Counted from the first letter of the stretch, positions 1 through 5,863 are shown. The stretch: DNA of 6,256 nt from Candidatus Aegiribacteria sp. (GCA_030638185.1 DAOWFD010000122.1:1-6256), one strand, 5' to 3'. Notes: generated by a model from the sequence alone, not told the origin. Numbers and translations are program-made.

Positions 1-62
1 ATTGCTGAAAATCCATTGTCCTATTGTTACTCCAGCTCCCTTTATCTCATTGCTTCGGTATT
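1..62. other. Region downstream of the secreted-protein gene; nothing confident
   Basis: This stretch lies after the stop codon of the minus-strand gene that ends at 63. I see no GC-rich hairpin with a T tract on either strand. On the minus strand there is an ATG at 16-14 preceded by a weak AGG. It could begin a further minus-strand gene running off the window, but only five codons are visible, so it is not called. Confidence 0.5.
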
Positions 63-911
63 CTAGAAAGCGTTCTTTATTGTCCCCCAGGTTGACTGTT
101 GCAGCGCAGTTGTATTGAATCCCAGTCGTGTCAGGTGATAATTACCACTTGTATCCTTGTAGCTCCAGAACAGTGTTCCGTCAGTTTCATAGTAAGCCAG
201 TCCAAATGAGGAACCCAGAGACCCTACTGGATATGCAGCAGCGCCCACATAATCCATAGTAGATCCGTCCCACACATAAAAGTGCAGCGAACTGTCACTG
301 TAAGCTGCCACGATAACACCGAGATCAGAACCCTCGGGGTAAACGGTTATTCCACTGAGCTGGCCCGAAACTTCAGGTACTCCAATCTCCTGCTCCCCGA
401 CTCCCGGATCGAATCTCCAGACACTTCCACCGTCGCGGTCTGTCTGCCAGTAATCGCTGCCATCGAAATCCATACCCCTGCCTAGAGTACCTGCGGGATT
501 GGGGTAAGTTGTCCAGGTTGTGCCGAAATCATCAGTGTAGAACAGATTGCCAACACCCCAATCATTGGTGTAATAGGTGTCAGTAGAAACTTGATTATTC
601 CAGGCTATCCCGAAACACGAACCATTACTGGGATCCAGCGTTATAGTACTTCCGGGAACTCCAGTATCCGGATCGTAAGCCTGTATGATATCGTTCGCAT
701 TGTCGGCTCCAAGCACATAACTATTAGCACCATCAACGAACATATCGAGTCCGAGTGCTTTCTCTGCAAGTATCCAGTCGTTCAGCAGAGTAAGTGTTAC
801 AGCGTCAGTTCCACCGCTATGAGGAACAACAGGAGCCATAGATGCATCGCAGCCGTCATCGCTTGCGAAAGCAAGTGCCACAAATGTCAGCAAAAGAAAG
901 ATGTATTTCAT
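63..911 (-). CDS. Secreted beta-propeller-like protein of unknown function
   Basis: The protein is 282 aa. I start it at the ATG at 911-909: an AAAAGG ribosome site lies 6 nt upstream, and a signal peptide follows at once (Lys2, hydrophobic residues 4-15, likely cleavage after Ala16 in AFA|SDD). An in-frame start further upstream would add 40 residues and bury the signal peptide. The mature part is rich in Gly, Asp, Trp and Tyr. It has short recurring strand-turn units such as GMDFDGSDYWQTD (146-158), SGITVYPEGSD (186-196) and GLAYYETDGTLFWSY (237-251), as expected for blades of a beta-propeller. There are two cysteines (21 and 99) and no lipobox, so export to the periplasm or cell surface is likelier than lipid anchoring. 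The last ten residues, STWGTIKNAF, form a compact tail after the last blade and may be a sorting or packing element. No catalytic motif is visible. The gene faces away from the glm operon and appears monocistronic. The fold is an inference from composition and repeats. Confidence 0.8.
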   Translation of the reverse strand: MKYIFLLLTFVALAFASDDGCDASMAPVVPHSGGTDAVTLTLLNDWILAEKALGLDMFVDGANSYVLGADNANDIIQAYDPDTGVPGSTITLDPSNGSCFGIAWNNQVSTDTYYTNDWGVGNLFYTDDFGTTWTTYPNPAGTLGRGMDFDGSDYWQTDRDGGSVWRFDPGVGEQEIGVPEVSGQLSGITVYPEGSDLGVIVAAYSDSSLHFYVWDGSTMDYVGAAAYPVGSLGSSFGLAYYETDGTLFWSYKDTSGNYHLTRLGFNTTALQQSTWGTIKNAF

Positions 912-962
912 AATAAACCTTTTCTGTTTGGGGTAGACACATTTCTTATTAAGTTCACAAAC

Positions 963-992
963 ATGATACAACGTTATCAGTAGAATTGTCAA
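963..992 (-). promoter_or_regulatory. Sigma70-type promoter of the secreted-protein gene
   Basis: Read on the minus strand, a perfect TTGACA (992-987) is followed after 18 bp by TATCAT (968-963), one mismatch from TATAAT. The start of transcription would fall near 956, giving a 5' leader of about 45 nt before the ATG at 911. Position and quality both fit the downstream gene. No transcription data are available. Confidence 0.65.
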
Positions 993-1427
993 GCAATCCT
1001 GTGGCAGAAAACATATAATACTATAATACAATTATGTAGACACCTCCGACAGAACACAGTGATTATGTGGAAGCCGCAACAGATATTTTCCAATCCGATG
1101 GGTATTTCTCATCAGAAGATGGATATATTCCAAAATCGACCTGATTTGAGTCCGAATTGCGCATAAACAGTCCTCAATTTTAAAGAGTTAGTCTCCACTA
1201 AACTCCAGGAGCTGTGTTTTCTTAGGCCTGTTTCACACCGATACTGAGCTCCAGAGTACATCTTCCTGCAAGGATGTTTGACTGCGGGTGTTTCGGGCAG
1301 TATGGTCAGTTTCAGGCACGAATCGGAGGTTTATTGGGACGAATGGGCTTCTTTGCGAGCAAATAAGGGGATTGCGGAACAGATGATTTTGGGGAATTCG
1401 TCGAAGCGGAAAGAAATTCAGCAGATT
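993..1427. other. Gene-poor intergenic stretch with possible decayed coding sequence
   Basis: No convincing gene is present. On the plus strand 1014-1019 and 1022-1027 are two TATAAT boxes 2 bp apart, without a good -35. The frame 1040-1144 reads like real protein (ending in SDGYFSSEDGYIPKST then TGA at 1142-1144), yet it has no start with a ribosome site and may be a remnant. Two overlapping frames follow. One is a 69-codon frame, 1278-1487, that starts on TTG. The other is a 30-codon frame from ATG 1274 to TAA, MFDCGCFGQYGQFQARIGG in its first part. Neither has a good ribosome site or a recognised domain. The segment could be an interspersed repeat or a decayed gene; I cannot decide without comparison to the rest of the genome. 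Confidence 0.4.
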
Positions 1428-1506
1428 TTACATTTCTGCGTTACATTTCCATTGAGCATGTTCGGTGGCTCCAGGTCAATTTTCTGATATAATAGACGAA
1501 ATGTAA
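1428..1506. repeat. Three copies of the 9-mer TTACATTTC around the operon promoter
   Basis: TTACATTTC occurs at 1428-1436 and again at 1441-1449 as direct repeats 13 bp apart. Its exact reverse complement GAAATGTAA is at 1498-1506. The copies flank the extended -10 box at 1485-1493, placing one at the expected start of transcription and two about 50-70 bp upstream. This is a layout expected of operator half-sites, but the regulator is unknown. The 1428-1449 part also lies in an imperfect hairpin (GCAGA 1421-1425 with TCTGC 1435-1439; GAAAT 1413-1417 with ATTTC 1445-1449), so a structural origin of the repeats is possible. Confidence 0.4.
1485..1493 (+). promoter_or_regulatory. Extended -10 promoter of the glmM-glmS-yihY operon
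   Basis: The sequence TGATATAAT is a perfect extended -10 element (TGnTATAAT). No good TTGACA-like box sits 16-18 bp upstream (GTGGCT is at the 17-bp position), which is tolerated for extended -10 promoters. Transcription would start near 1500, leaving a leader of about 215 nt before the glmM start at 1715. It is the best plus-strand promoter upstream of the operon. Confidence 0.55.
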
Positions 1507-1519
1507 ATTATTCAATAAT
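1507..1519. promoter_or_regulatory. 13-bp palindrome at the expected transcription start; possible operator
   Basis: ATTATT-C-AATAAT is a perfect palindrome with a single central base. It follows directly on the third TTACATTTC copy, at roughly +8 to +20 relative to the predicted start. A repressor bound here would block initiation or early elongation. AT-rich palindromes arise by chance fairly easily, so the functional reading is tentative. Confidence 0.3.
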
Positions 1520-1556
1520 ATCCATTCCAGATCTCATTCCAGGAGGTTGTCCGACA

Positions 1557-1598
1557 ATGGACATTGAGCAGAAGAGCCTCATAGCTGAGATAGAATGA
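1557..1598 (+). CDS. Leader micro-ORF 1 (13 aa), putative
   Basis: The ATG at 1557 follows a perfect AGGAGG (1541-1546) with a 10-nt spacer and encodes MDIEQKSLIAEIE. The stop TGA (1596-1598) overlaps the ATG of the next micro-ORF in an ATGA. Both its ribosome site and its start codon sit in the 5' arm of the leader helix, so its translation and that helix exclude each other. It is too short to judge by codon use. Translation is an inference from the ribosome site and the overlap. Confidence 0.35.
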   Translation: MDIEQKSLIAEIE

Positions 1599-1645
1599 TT
1601 ATAGATTTGAGGAGAATACTGGATGTATATGACGATAATATGTAG
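1595..1645 (+). CDS. Leader micro-ORF 2 (16 aa), putative
   Basis: It encodes MIIDLRRILDVYDDNM and begins at the ATGA overlap with micro-ORF 1, so it could be read by terminating ribosomes that restart. Its codons also contain the AGGAGA ribosome site of micro-ORF 3 (1610-1615). Micro-ORFs 1 and 2 read together look like the amphipathic N-terminus of a normal protein, so an alternative is a frameshifted gene remnant. No independent ribosome site is obvious. Confidence 0.25.
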   Translation: MIIDLRRILDVYDDNM

Positions 1646-1718
1646 TTATTATAGCCAGATATGTGGTTCCTTATGCAGATGTTGCATTATCGGACAGCCT
1701 CCTAAGGGAGATATATGA
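1623..1718 (+). CDS. Leader micro-ORF 3 (31 aa), Cys-rich, coupled to glmM; putative
   Basis: The ATG at 1623 has AGGAGA (1610-1615) with a 7-nt spacer, the best-placed ribosome site of the leader outside the long helix. The 31-residue peptide has five cysteines (7, 14, 18, 20, 21), including SLCRCC at 16-21. Its stop TGA (1716-1718) overlaps the glmM start in an ATGA. A ribosome reading it would pass through 1685-1712, melt the 3' arm of the leader helix, and finish on the glmM start codon, which is an arrangement suited to translational coupling. It may act as a leader peptide rather than a stable protein. Confidence 0.4.
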   Translation: MYMTIICSYYSQICGSLCRCCIIGQPPKGDI

Positions 1719-3061
1719 AACCAATTATCAGCGGATCAGGAATCAGGGGCATATTTGGTGCTTCCCTTACTATTGCTGATGTGGTGGAATTCGCTTCCAC
1801 GTTTGGAGTTCTTGTCGGCAGGGGGCCTGTTGTCGTTGGAAGGGACACCAGAAGAAGCGGACCAGCTGTTGAGGCTGCAGTAACTGCAGGACTCATGTCA
1901 GTGGGTTGTGACCCCGTTCTTCTGGGTATCGTGCCTACACCTACGGTACAGCTTGAAGCCATGCGAGAAGGAATTCGTGGAGGAATAGCCATTACTTCAA
2001 GCCACAATCCCGGCGAATGGAACGCACTGAAATTAATAGGGGACGATGGTATTTTCCTGAGGCCAGCAGGCAGGACCCATTTGATGGAACTGCTTGGCAG
2101 GGAGAGGGAAAATGCGGATTACAGAGAAGTGGGTATGCCACGGGAATTGAGCGGTTCGGTGGAAAGACATATTGAAGGAGTACTTTCAATACCATGGCTT
2201 ATTCCGGGAGGAAGACCGCTGAAAGCGGTGCTTGATGTCACCGGTGGAGCTGCTGCCTCGTTTGCTCCAATGCTGATGGAAAGACTTGGTGTTGATTATG
2301 CAGTTATCAATCCTGAGATGACACCCGGAGGTGACTTCCCGCGTATTGCTGAACCTACCGTTGAAAGTCTGAACGAACTTTCCAGGGCGGTTATTGAAGA
2401 GAATGCCGATTTAGGTTTTGCCTTTGACCCCGATGGAGACAGACTTGCCCTGGTAGATGAGAACGGAAGAATAATTGGCGAGGATTACACTGTAGCCCTG
2501 GCTATAGATTTTATACTTTCAGTCAGACCGGGACCAGCTGTTGTCAATCTTTCAACATCCAGACTGGCTGAGGATGCCGCCGTGAAACATGGCTGCAGGC
2601 TCTACCGGAGCCCTGTGGGCGAGGTGAACGTAGTTGAGGAAATGGAAAAACGCGGATCCATCACAGGCGGAGAGGGTAACGGCGGTGTGATCGACCGGGA
2701 ATTTCACGCCGGAAGGGACAGTGGTGTCGCAATGGCCTGCGCGGTTTCATTCCTCAGAAATAATCCCGGCTCCACCATAGGAAGCTGGGCGGACAGTTAT
2801 CCATCCTACATTATGTTCAAGAAGAAGCTGCCGCTCAGAACCGGATTCGATCCGGTGCGTTCCAGGCTGCTTGAGGAGTACGGTCCCGCAGACGATACAA
2901 GAGATGGTTTATGGTATTACAGGGATGGCGGCTGGATGCATATCAGACCATCGGGTACGGAACCTGTGGTCAGGTTCATTGCGGAGAACAGGGATAATAG
3001 TTACATTGAGGAGGATTTCGTTATCTTCCGCGAAGCAATGGAGAGTGTATGTGTGGAATAG
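1715..3061 (+). CDS. glmM: Phosphoglucosamine mutase (alpha-D-phosphohexomutase family)
   Basis: This 448-aa cytoplasmic enzyme is of normal length for the family and is expected to convert glucosamine-6-phosphate to glucosamine-1-phosphate on the way to UDP-GlcNAc. All four active-site landmarks are present: the phosphoserine loop TSSHNP (94-99, catalytic Ser96), the Mg-binding loop DPDGDR (238-243, Asp238, Asp240, Asp242), the sugar-recognition loop GGEGNGG (318-324) and the phosphate-binding loop RPSGTEP (411-417). The N-terminus SGSGIRGIFG (6-15) is typical. GGEGNGG resembles archaeal and Bacteroidetes-like enzymes more than the GGEQSGH form. Family membership is certain; the specificity for glucosamine rather than mannose or glucose phosphate rests mainly on its overlap with glmS. 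The ATG start has AAGGGAG (1704-1710) 4 nt upstream, and this site lies in the leader helix. No cdaA or ybbR gene precedes it, unlike in many Gram-positive bacteria. Confidence 0.88.
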   Translation: MKPIISGSGIRGIFGASLTIADVVEFASTFGVLVGRGPVVVGRDTRRSGPAVEAAVTAGLMSVGCDPVLLGIVPTPTVQLEAMREGIRGGIAITSSHNPGEWNALKLIGDDGIFLRPAGRTHLMELLGRERENADYREVGMPRELSGSVERHIEGVLSIPWLIPGGRPLKAVLDVTGGAAASFAPMLMERLGVDYAVINPEMTPGGDFPRIAEPTVESLNELSRAVIEENADLGFAFDPDGDRLALVDENGRIIGEDYTVALAIDFILSVRPGPAVVNLSTSRLAEDAAVKHGCRLYRSPVGEVNVVEEMEKRGSITGGEGNGGVIDREFHAGRDSGVAMACAVSFLRNNPGSTIGSWADSYPSYIMFKKKLPLRTGFDPVRSRLLEEYGPADDTRDGLWYYRDGGWMHIRPSGTEPVVRFIAENRDNSYIEEDFVIFREAMESVCVE

Positions 3062-4884
3062 TCGGATATGTGGGACACAAACCCGCCAGGGAAATACTTC
3101 TTGCCGGGCTGAAGCGTCTTGAATACAGAGGCTACGATTCAGCAGGATACGCGCTTCAGAACAAAGGCAGTTTGTTCATAAGGAAGTGTGAAGGGCGGGT
3201 CAGTGACCTCGAGGAAATTGATCCCGGAGATGCTGAATCATCAGCTGTAGGGATAGCTCATACACGATGGGCTACACATGGAGAACCTTCCTATGCTAAC
3301 GCTCATCCCCATTACGATCAGGCGGGAAAAATAGCCGTTGTTCATAACGGTATAATTGAGAATTTCATGGCACTGAGGAAGGATCTCGTCAGCTTGGGGA
3401 TAAGTTTCGAATCGGAGACCGATTCTGAAGTGTTGCCAATGCTGATAAGCCAGGAAGTCGCAAAAGGTAAGAAACTCTTCAACGCGGTAAAAGATGCTCT
3501 TGTTAAGGTCCATGGCGCATACGGAATCGCTGTCCTATCTGCGGATGAGCCGAATACACTTGTAGCGGCCCGTTACGGCAGCCCCCTTGTAGCCGGTATA
3601 GGTGATAACGAGTATTTCGTTGCCAGTGACGTGGCAGCCATCGTATCTCACACCAGGGATGTGATCTATCTCGAAGAGGGTGAAGTTATTGAAGTGAACC
3701 TCGAAGGGATTCAGTCGGATAACGGCCATCCATCCCTGATACGTGAACGGATCGAATATGTAGACTGGGACATCGCGGATATCGAAAAGGACGGTTATCC
3801 CCATTTCATGCTGAAGGAGATCTACAGCCAGCCTGAATCACTCACAAACGCTTTCAGGGGCAGGCTGGACCTGGTTCATGGTACGGCGCACCTTGGAGGC
3901 CTGCAGATGTCCGAAGAGGACATGAGATCCGTAAGCAGGATAGTAATAACCGCATGTGGAACCTCCTGGCACGCGGCTTCCATAGGCAAGTACCTTATCG
4001 AGGCCTATTCAAGAATTCCCGTCCAGGTGGAGTACGCTTCCGAGTTTCGATACCGGGATCCTGTTCTGTCTCCGGATACGTTGATGATAGTAATCAGCCA
4101 GAGCGGTGAGACAGCGGATACGCTGGCTGCCCTGAAACTGGCTAAAGAGAAGAAATGCCGTACCCTCGGTATAGTGAATGTAGTGGGTTCAACAATAGCC
4201 CGTGAGACGGATGCGGGAGTTTATATCCACGCAGGTCCCGAGATCGGAGTCGCTTCGACGAAGGCTTTCACTTCGCAGGTGATGGCACTTATCCTGATAG
4301 CCTTTGCACTCGGAAGAGCCAGGCATATTCTCGATCGTAAACAGGGGCTTGAACTTGTCCGTGAGATCATGGCAATACCTGACAAGGTAAGGAAGATTCT
4401 GGAAAATTCCAGCAGTATAGCTGAGATAGCCAAGGAATTTACCTACGCAAGGAATTTCCTCTACCTTGGCAGGGGGGTGAACTACCCGGTAGCACTCGAA
4501 GGTGCCCTTAAACTCAAGGAAATATCCTACATTCATGCGGAGGGTTACCCGGCGGCTGAAATGAAGCACGGTCCGATCGCCCTGATCGATGAGATGATGC
4601 CCATAGCTGTTATTGCCGTTAAGGGCGCAGCCTATGACAAGATAATCTCAAACATACAGGTAGTAAGGGCAAGACATGGAAGGGTCCTTGCCATAGCCAC
4701 CGAAGGAGATACCGATATCGAATCGGTTTCAGACTGGATTATCAGGGTCCCGGAAGCACCGGACATGCTCGTCCCTCTGCTCAGCGTAATTCCACTTCAG
4801 CTCTTATCCTATCATATCGCTGTTGCCAGGGGATGTGATGTTGATAAACCCAGAAATCTCGCAAAAAGTGTTACGGTGGAGTAA
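3049..4884 (+). CDS. glmS: Glutamine--fructose-6-phosphate aminotransferase (isomerizing)
   Basis: This 611-aa cytoplasmic enzyme makes glucosamine-6-phosphate from fructose-6-phosphate and glutamine, the committed step to UDP-GlcNAc. It begins MCGIVGYVG, so after Met removal Cys2 becomes the N-terminal nucleophile of the glutaminase. Glutaminase landmarks are YRGYDSAG (26-33), HTRWATHG (71-78), HNGIIEN (99-105) and ETD (123-125). Two SIS sugar-isomerase domains follow: TACGTSWH (301-308), SQSGETADT (350-358) and STKAFTSQ (403-410) in the first, and LEGALKLKEISYIHAEGY (483-500) with EMKHGP (504-509) in the second. The C-terminal tail DKPRNLAKSVTVE carries the conserved Lys606. Catalytic Glu491, His507 and Lys606 correspond to E. 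coli Glu488, His504 and Lys603. The gene overlaps glmM by 13 bp, with GGAG (3040-3043) 5 nt before its ATG, so it is in the same transcript and probably coupled. There is no room for a glmS ribozyme directly upstream; control may lie in the glmM leader. Confidence 0.97.
   Translation: MCGIVGYVGHKPAREILLAGLKRLEYRGYDSAGYALQNKGSLFIRKCEGRVSDLEEIDPGDAESSAVGIAHTRWATHGEPSYANAHPHYDQAGKIAVVHNGIIENFMALRKDLVSLGISFESETDSEVLPMLISQEVAKGKKLFNAVKDALVKVHGAYGIAVLSADEPNTLVAARYGSPLVAGIGDNEYFVASDVAAIVSHTRDVIYLEEGEVIEVNLEGIQSDNGHPSLIRERIEYVDWDIADIEKDGYPHFMLKEIYSQPESLTNAFRGRLDLVHGTAHLGGLQMSEEDMRSVSRIVITACGTSWHAASIGKYLIEAYSRIPVQVEYASEFRYRDPVLSPDTLMIVISQSGETADTLAALKLAKEKKCRTLGIVNVVGSTIARETDAGVYIHAGPEIGVASTKAFTSQVMALILIAFALGRARHILDRKQGLELVREIMAIPDKVRKILENSSSIAEIAKEFTYARNFLYLGRGVNYPVALEGALKLKEISYIHAEGYPAAEMKHGPIALIDEMMPIAVIAVKGAAYDKIISNIQVVRARHGRVLAIATEGDTDIESVSDWIIRVPEAPDMLVPLLSVIPLQLLSYHIAVARGCDVDKPRNLAKSVTVE
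4878..4881 (+). promoter_or_regulatory. Ribosome binding site that decides the CTG start of the yihY-family gene
   Basis: GGAG (within GGTGGAG, 4875-4881) lies in the last codons of glmS, with 5 nt to a CTG at 4887. In this frame there is no ATG, GTG or TTG between the stop at 4845 and the GTG at 5055. The GTG has no purine-rich site upstream. The well-spaced GGAG therefore argues for CTG 4887. Confidence 0.6.
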
Positions 4885-4886
4885 AT

Positions 4887-5822
4887 CTGACTGGTAACAG
4901 AAGATCATGGCACGAGCTTTCTGCCATTCTGGTCTCATCAATCAAAAGATACGTTCGCCGATCATGGATCTTTATCAGATTCTTCGGAATAAGGCTTTAC
5001 AACAGATGGAACGATGACAGCGTATTCTTTTCGGCTGCGGCCATTTCCTTCAATGTGCTGATAACCATCCTTCCTCTGGGCCTTATGATACTTACTTTCA
5101 GCGGTATAGCATTACAAGAGGACGAAGGTCTTCAGCAGGGTCTTAGGAATTGGCTTGATACAGCCAACCCGCTCATTCCCGATTCCACGAGAAACGAAAT
5201 TGAAAGCGCCATTTTCAGAGGTAATTCCGGAATACCGGGAATAGTGGGTTTCCTTTTTCTTCTGTGGCTTGTCAGCAGGCTGTTCGGTACCATAAGGACT
5301 GCGTTCGATAAAATATTCGAAGTAGCCAGGGGTCGTAATATCGTCCTGGGGAAGCTGTACGATTTCTTCCTGGCTCTGCTCGTGGCACTCTGTTTTGTCT
5401 CCTCACTGATCTTTTCAACTATGGCCCGGCTGGTCGTGGACAGCCCGATGGGTGACGTTGTCTCCCAATGGCCTGTCATTGGGCATCTTACCGGAGGCGG
5501 TCTGGCTAAGATACTGGGTATTTCCTTCACTGTGCTGCTGTTCTTTACCCTTTTCAAGGCTGCTCCAAACAGGAAGGTAAGTATCGGACAAGCTCTTTTT
5601 GCTACGGTTATAGCCGCAGTATTCACCGCCCTTGGTACCCAGACTTACATCTGGGTAATCGGCCATCCAGGATGGGGAGTGGTCTACGGTTCGCTGGCAA
5701 GGGTTATGGCTACATTCTTCCTGCTCTACTGGGAGTGCGTGATACTGCTTGGTGCTGCCGAGATCAGTCAGATCGTACATGAATGGAGTAAGGTAGCAAG
5801 AACGATGAGAAGCATCCGGTAG
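4887..5822 (+). CDS. YihY/BrkB-family inner-membrane protein (UPF0761 type), CTG start
   Basis: From the CTG at 4887 the protein is 311 aa, the usual size for the family. A GTG start at 5055 would give 255 aa and remove the conserved NDDSVFFSAAAISFNVL block (42-58) and half of the first membrane helix. About six hydrophobic segments are visible: roughly 48-76, 116-133, 158-178, 201-223, 232-259 and 266-293. Family marks include the loop SRLFGTIRTAFDKIFEV (130-146) and the last helix with YWECVILLGAAEI (281-293). The basic N-terminus (KRYVRRSW, 20-27) should face the cytoplasm. Relatives were once called RNase BN or virulence factor BrkB. The RNase claim is no longer accepted for YihY, and the true function (transport or envelope role) is unknown. 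The gene starts 2 nt after the glmS stop, so it is in the glm operon and likely coupled. An envelope role would suit that context, but this is an inference. A sequence error at the start codon (ATG read as CTG) cannot be excluded. Confidence 0.85.
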   Translation: MTGNRRSWHELSAILVSSIKRYVRRSWIFIRFFGIRLYNRWNDDSVFFSAAAISFNVLITILPLGLMILTFSGIALQEDEGLQQGLRNWLDTANPLIPDSTRNEIESAIFRGNSGIPGIVGFLFLLWLVSRLFGTIRTAFDKIFEVARGRNIVLGKLYDFFLALLVALCFVSSLIFSTMARLVVDSPMGDVVSQWPVIGHLTGGGLAKILGISFTVLLFFTLFKAAPNRKVSIGQALFATVIAAVFTALGTQTYIWVIGHPGWGVVYGSLARVMATFFLLYWECVILLGAAEISQIVHEWSKVARTMRSIR

Positions 5823-5863
5823 TCAGGTGGCGGATCAGACGTTAAATGAATTCCTATTGTATC

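Larger units (their letters stand above)
1531..1712 (+). promoter_or_regulatory. Long-range inverted repeat in the glmM leader sequestering ribosome binding sites
   Basis: The 5' arm AGGAGGTTGTCCGACAATG (1541-1559) pairs with the 3' arm CATTATCGGACAGCCTCCT (1685-1703). Eighteen of 19 positions pair in RNA, with one G-U (1547-1697) and one C-A mismatch (1555-1689). Beyond a small internal loop, ATCTC (1531-1535) pairs exactly with GAGAT (1708-1712), and CC 1539-1540 could pair with GG 1706-1707. The helix would bury the perfect AGGAGG and ATG of the first micro-ORF, and also the glmM ribosome site GGGAG (1706-1710). The enclosed loop of about 125 nt has its own smaller hairpins: CTGG 1619-1622 with CCAG 1655-1658, ATAATA 1635-1640 with TATTAT 1647-1652, and a competing ATGCA 1673-1677 with TGCAT 1683-1687. 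The pairing is seen directly in the sequence; its role as a switch is inferred. It does not resemble a glmS ribozyme in position, because it precedes glmM. A MITE-like origin with terminal inverted repeats is possible, but no target duplication is visible. Confidence 0.6.

Noticed and set aside
862..875. CTTGC-GAAA-GCAAG hairpin with a GNRA-type loop
   Set aside because: It lies inside the signal-peptide coding region, and the GAAA loop would be on the non-coding strand. The short stem is likely due to codon choice.
912..1031. Upstream 40-residue extension of the secreted protein to 1031
   Set aside because: It would put a signal peptide inside the protein and overlaps the promoter at 963-992; the ATG at 911 has a ribosome site and directly begins the signal peptide.
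1278..1487. 69-aa plus-strand frame
   Set aside because: It starts on TTG with only a close, weak AAGGA, has no recognised domain, and runs into the -10 box of the operon promoter. It is kept only as part of the intergenic description.
1541..1703. Calling the leader inverted repeat an insertion element
   Set aside because: No target duplication is visible, the arms coincide with ribosome sites, and an outer helix extends the pairing past the presumed ends. MITE origin remains only an alternative.
2900..3048. glmS ribozyme before glmS
   Set aside because: The space before glmS is coding sequence of glmM, and glmS overlaps it by 13 bp, so there is no leader to hold a ribozyme.
4907..5017. 36-aa frame starting at ATG 4907
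   Set aside because: It is out of frame with the YihY-family gene, overlaps its conserved N-terminal coding region and has no good ribosome site.
5055..5822. GTG 5055 as the start of the membrane protein
   Set aside because: There is no ribosome site before it, and it would cut through the first membrane helix and lose the conserved AAAISF block encoded in frame upstream.
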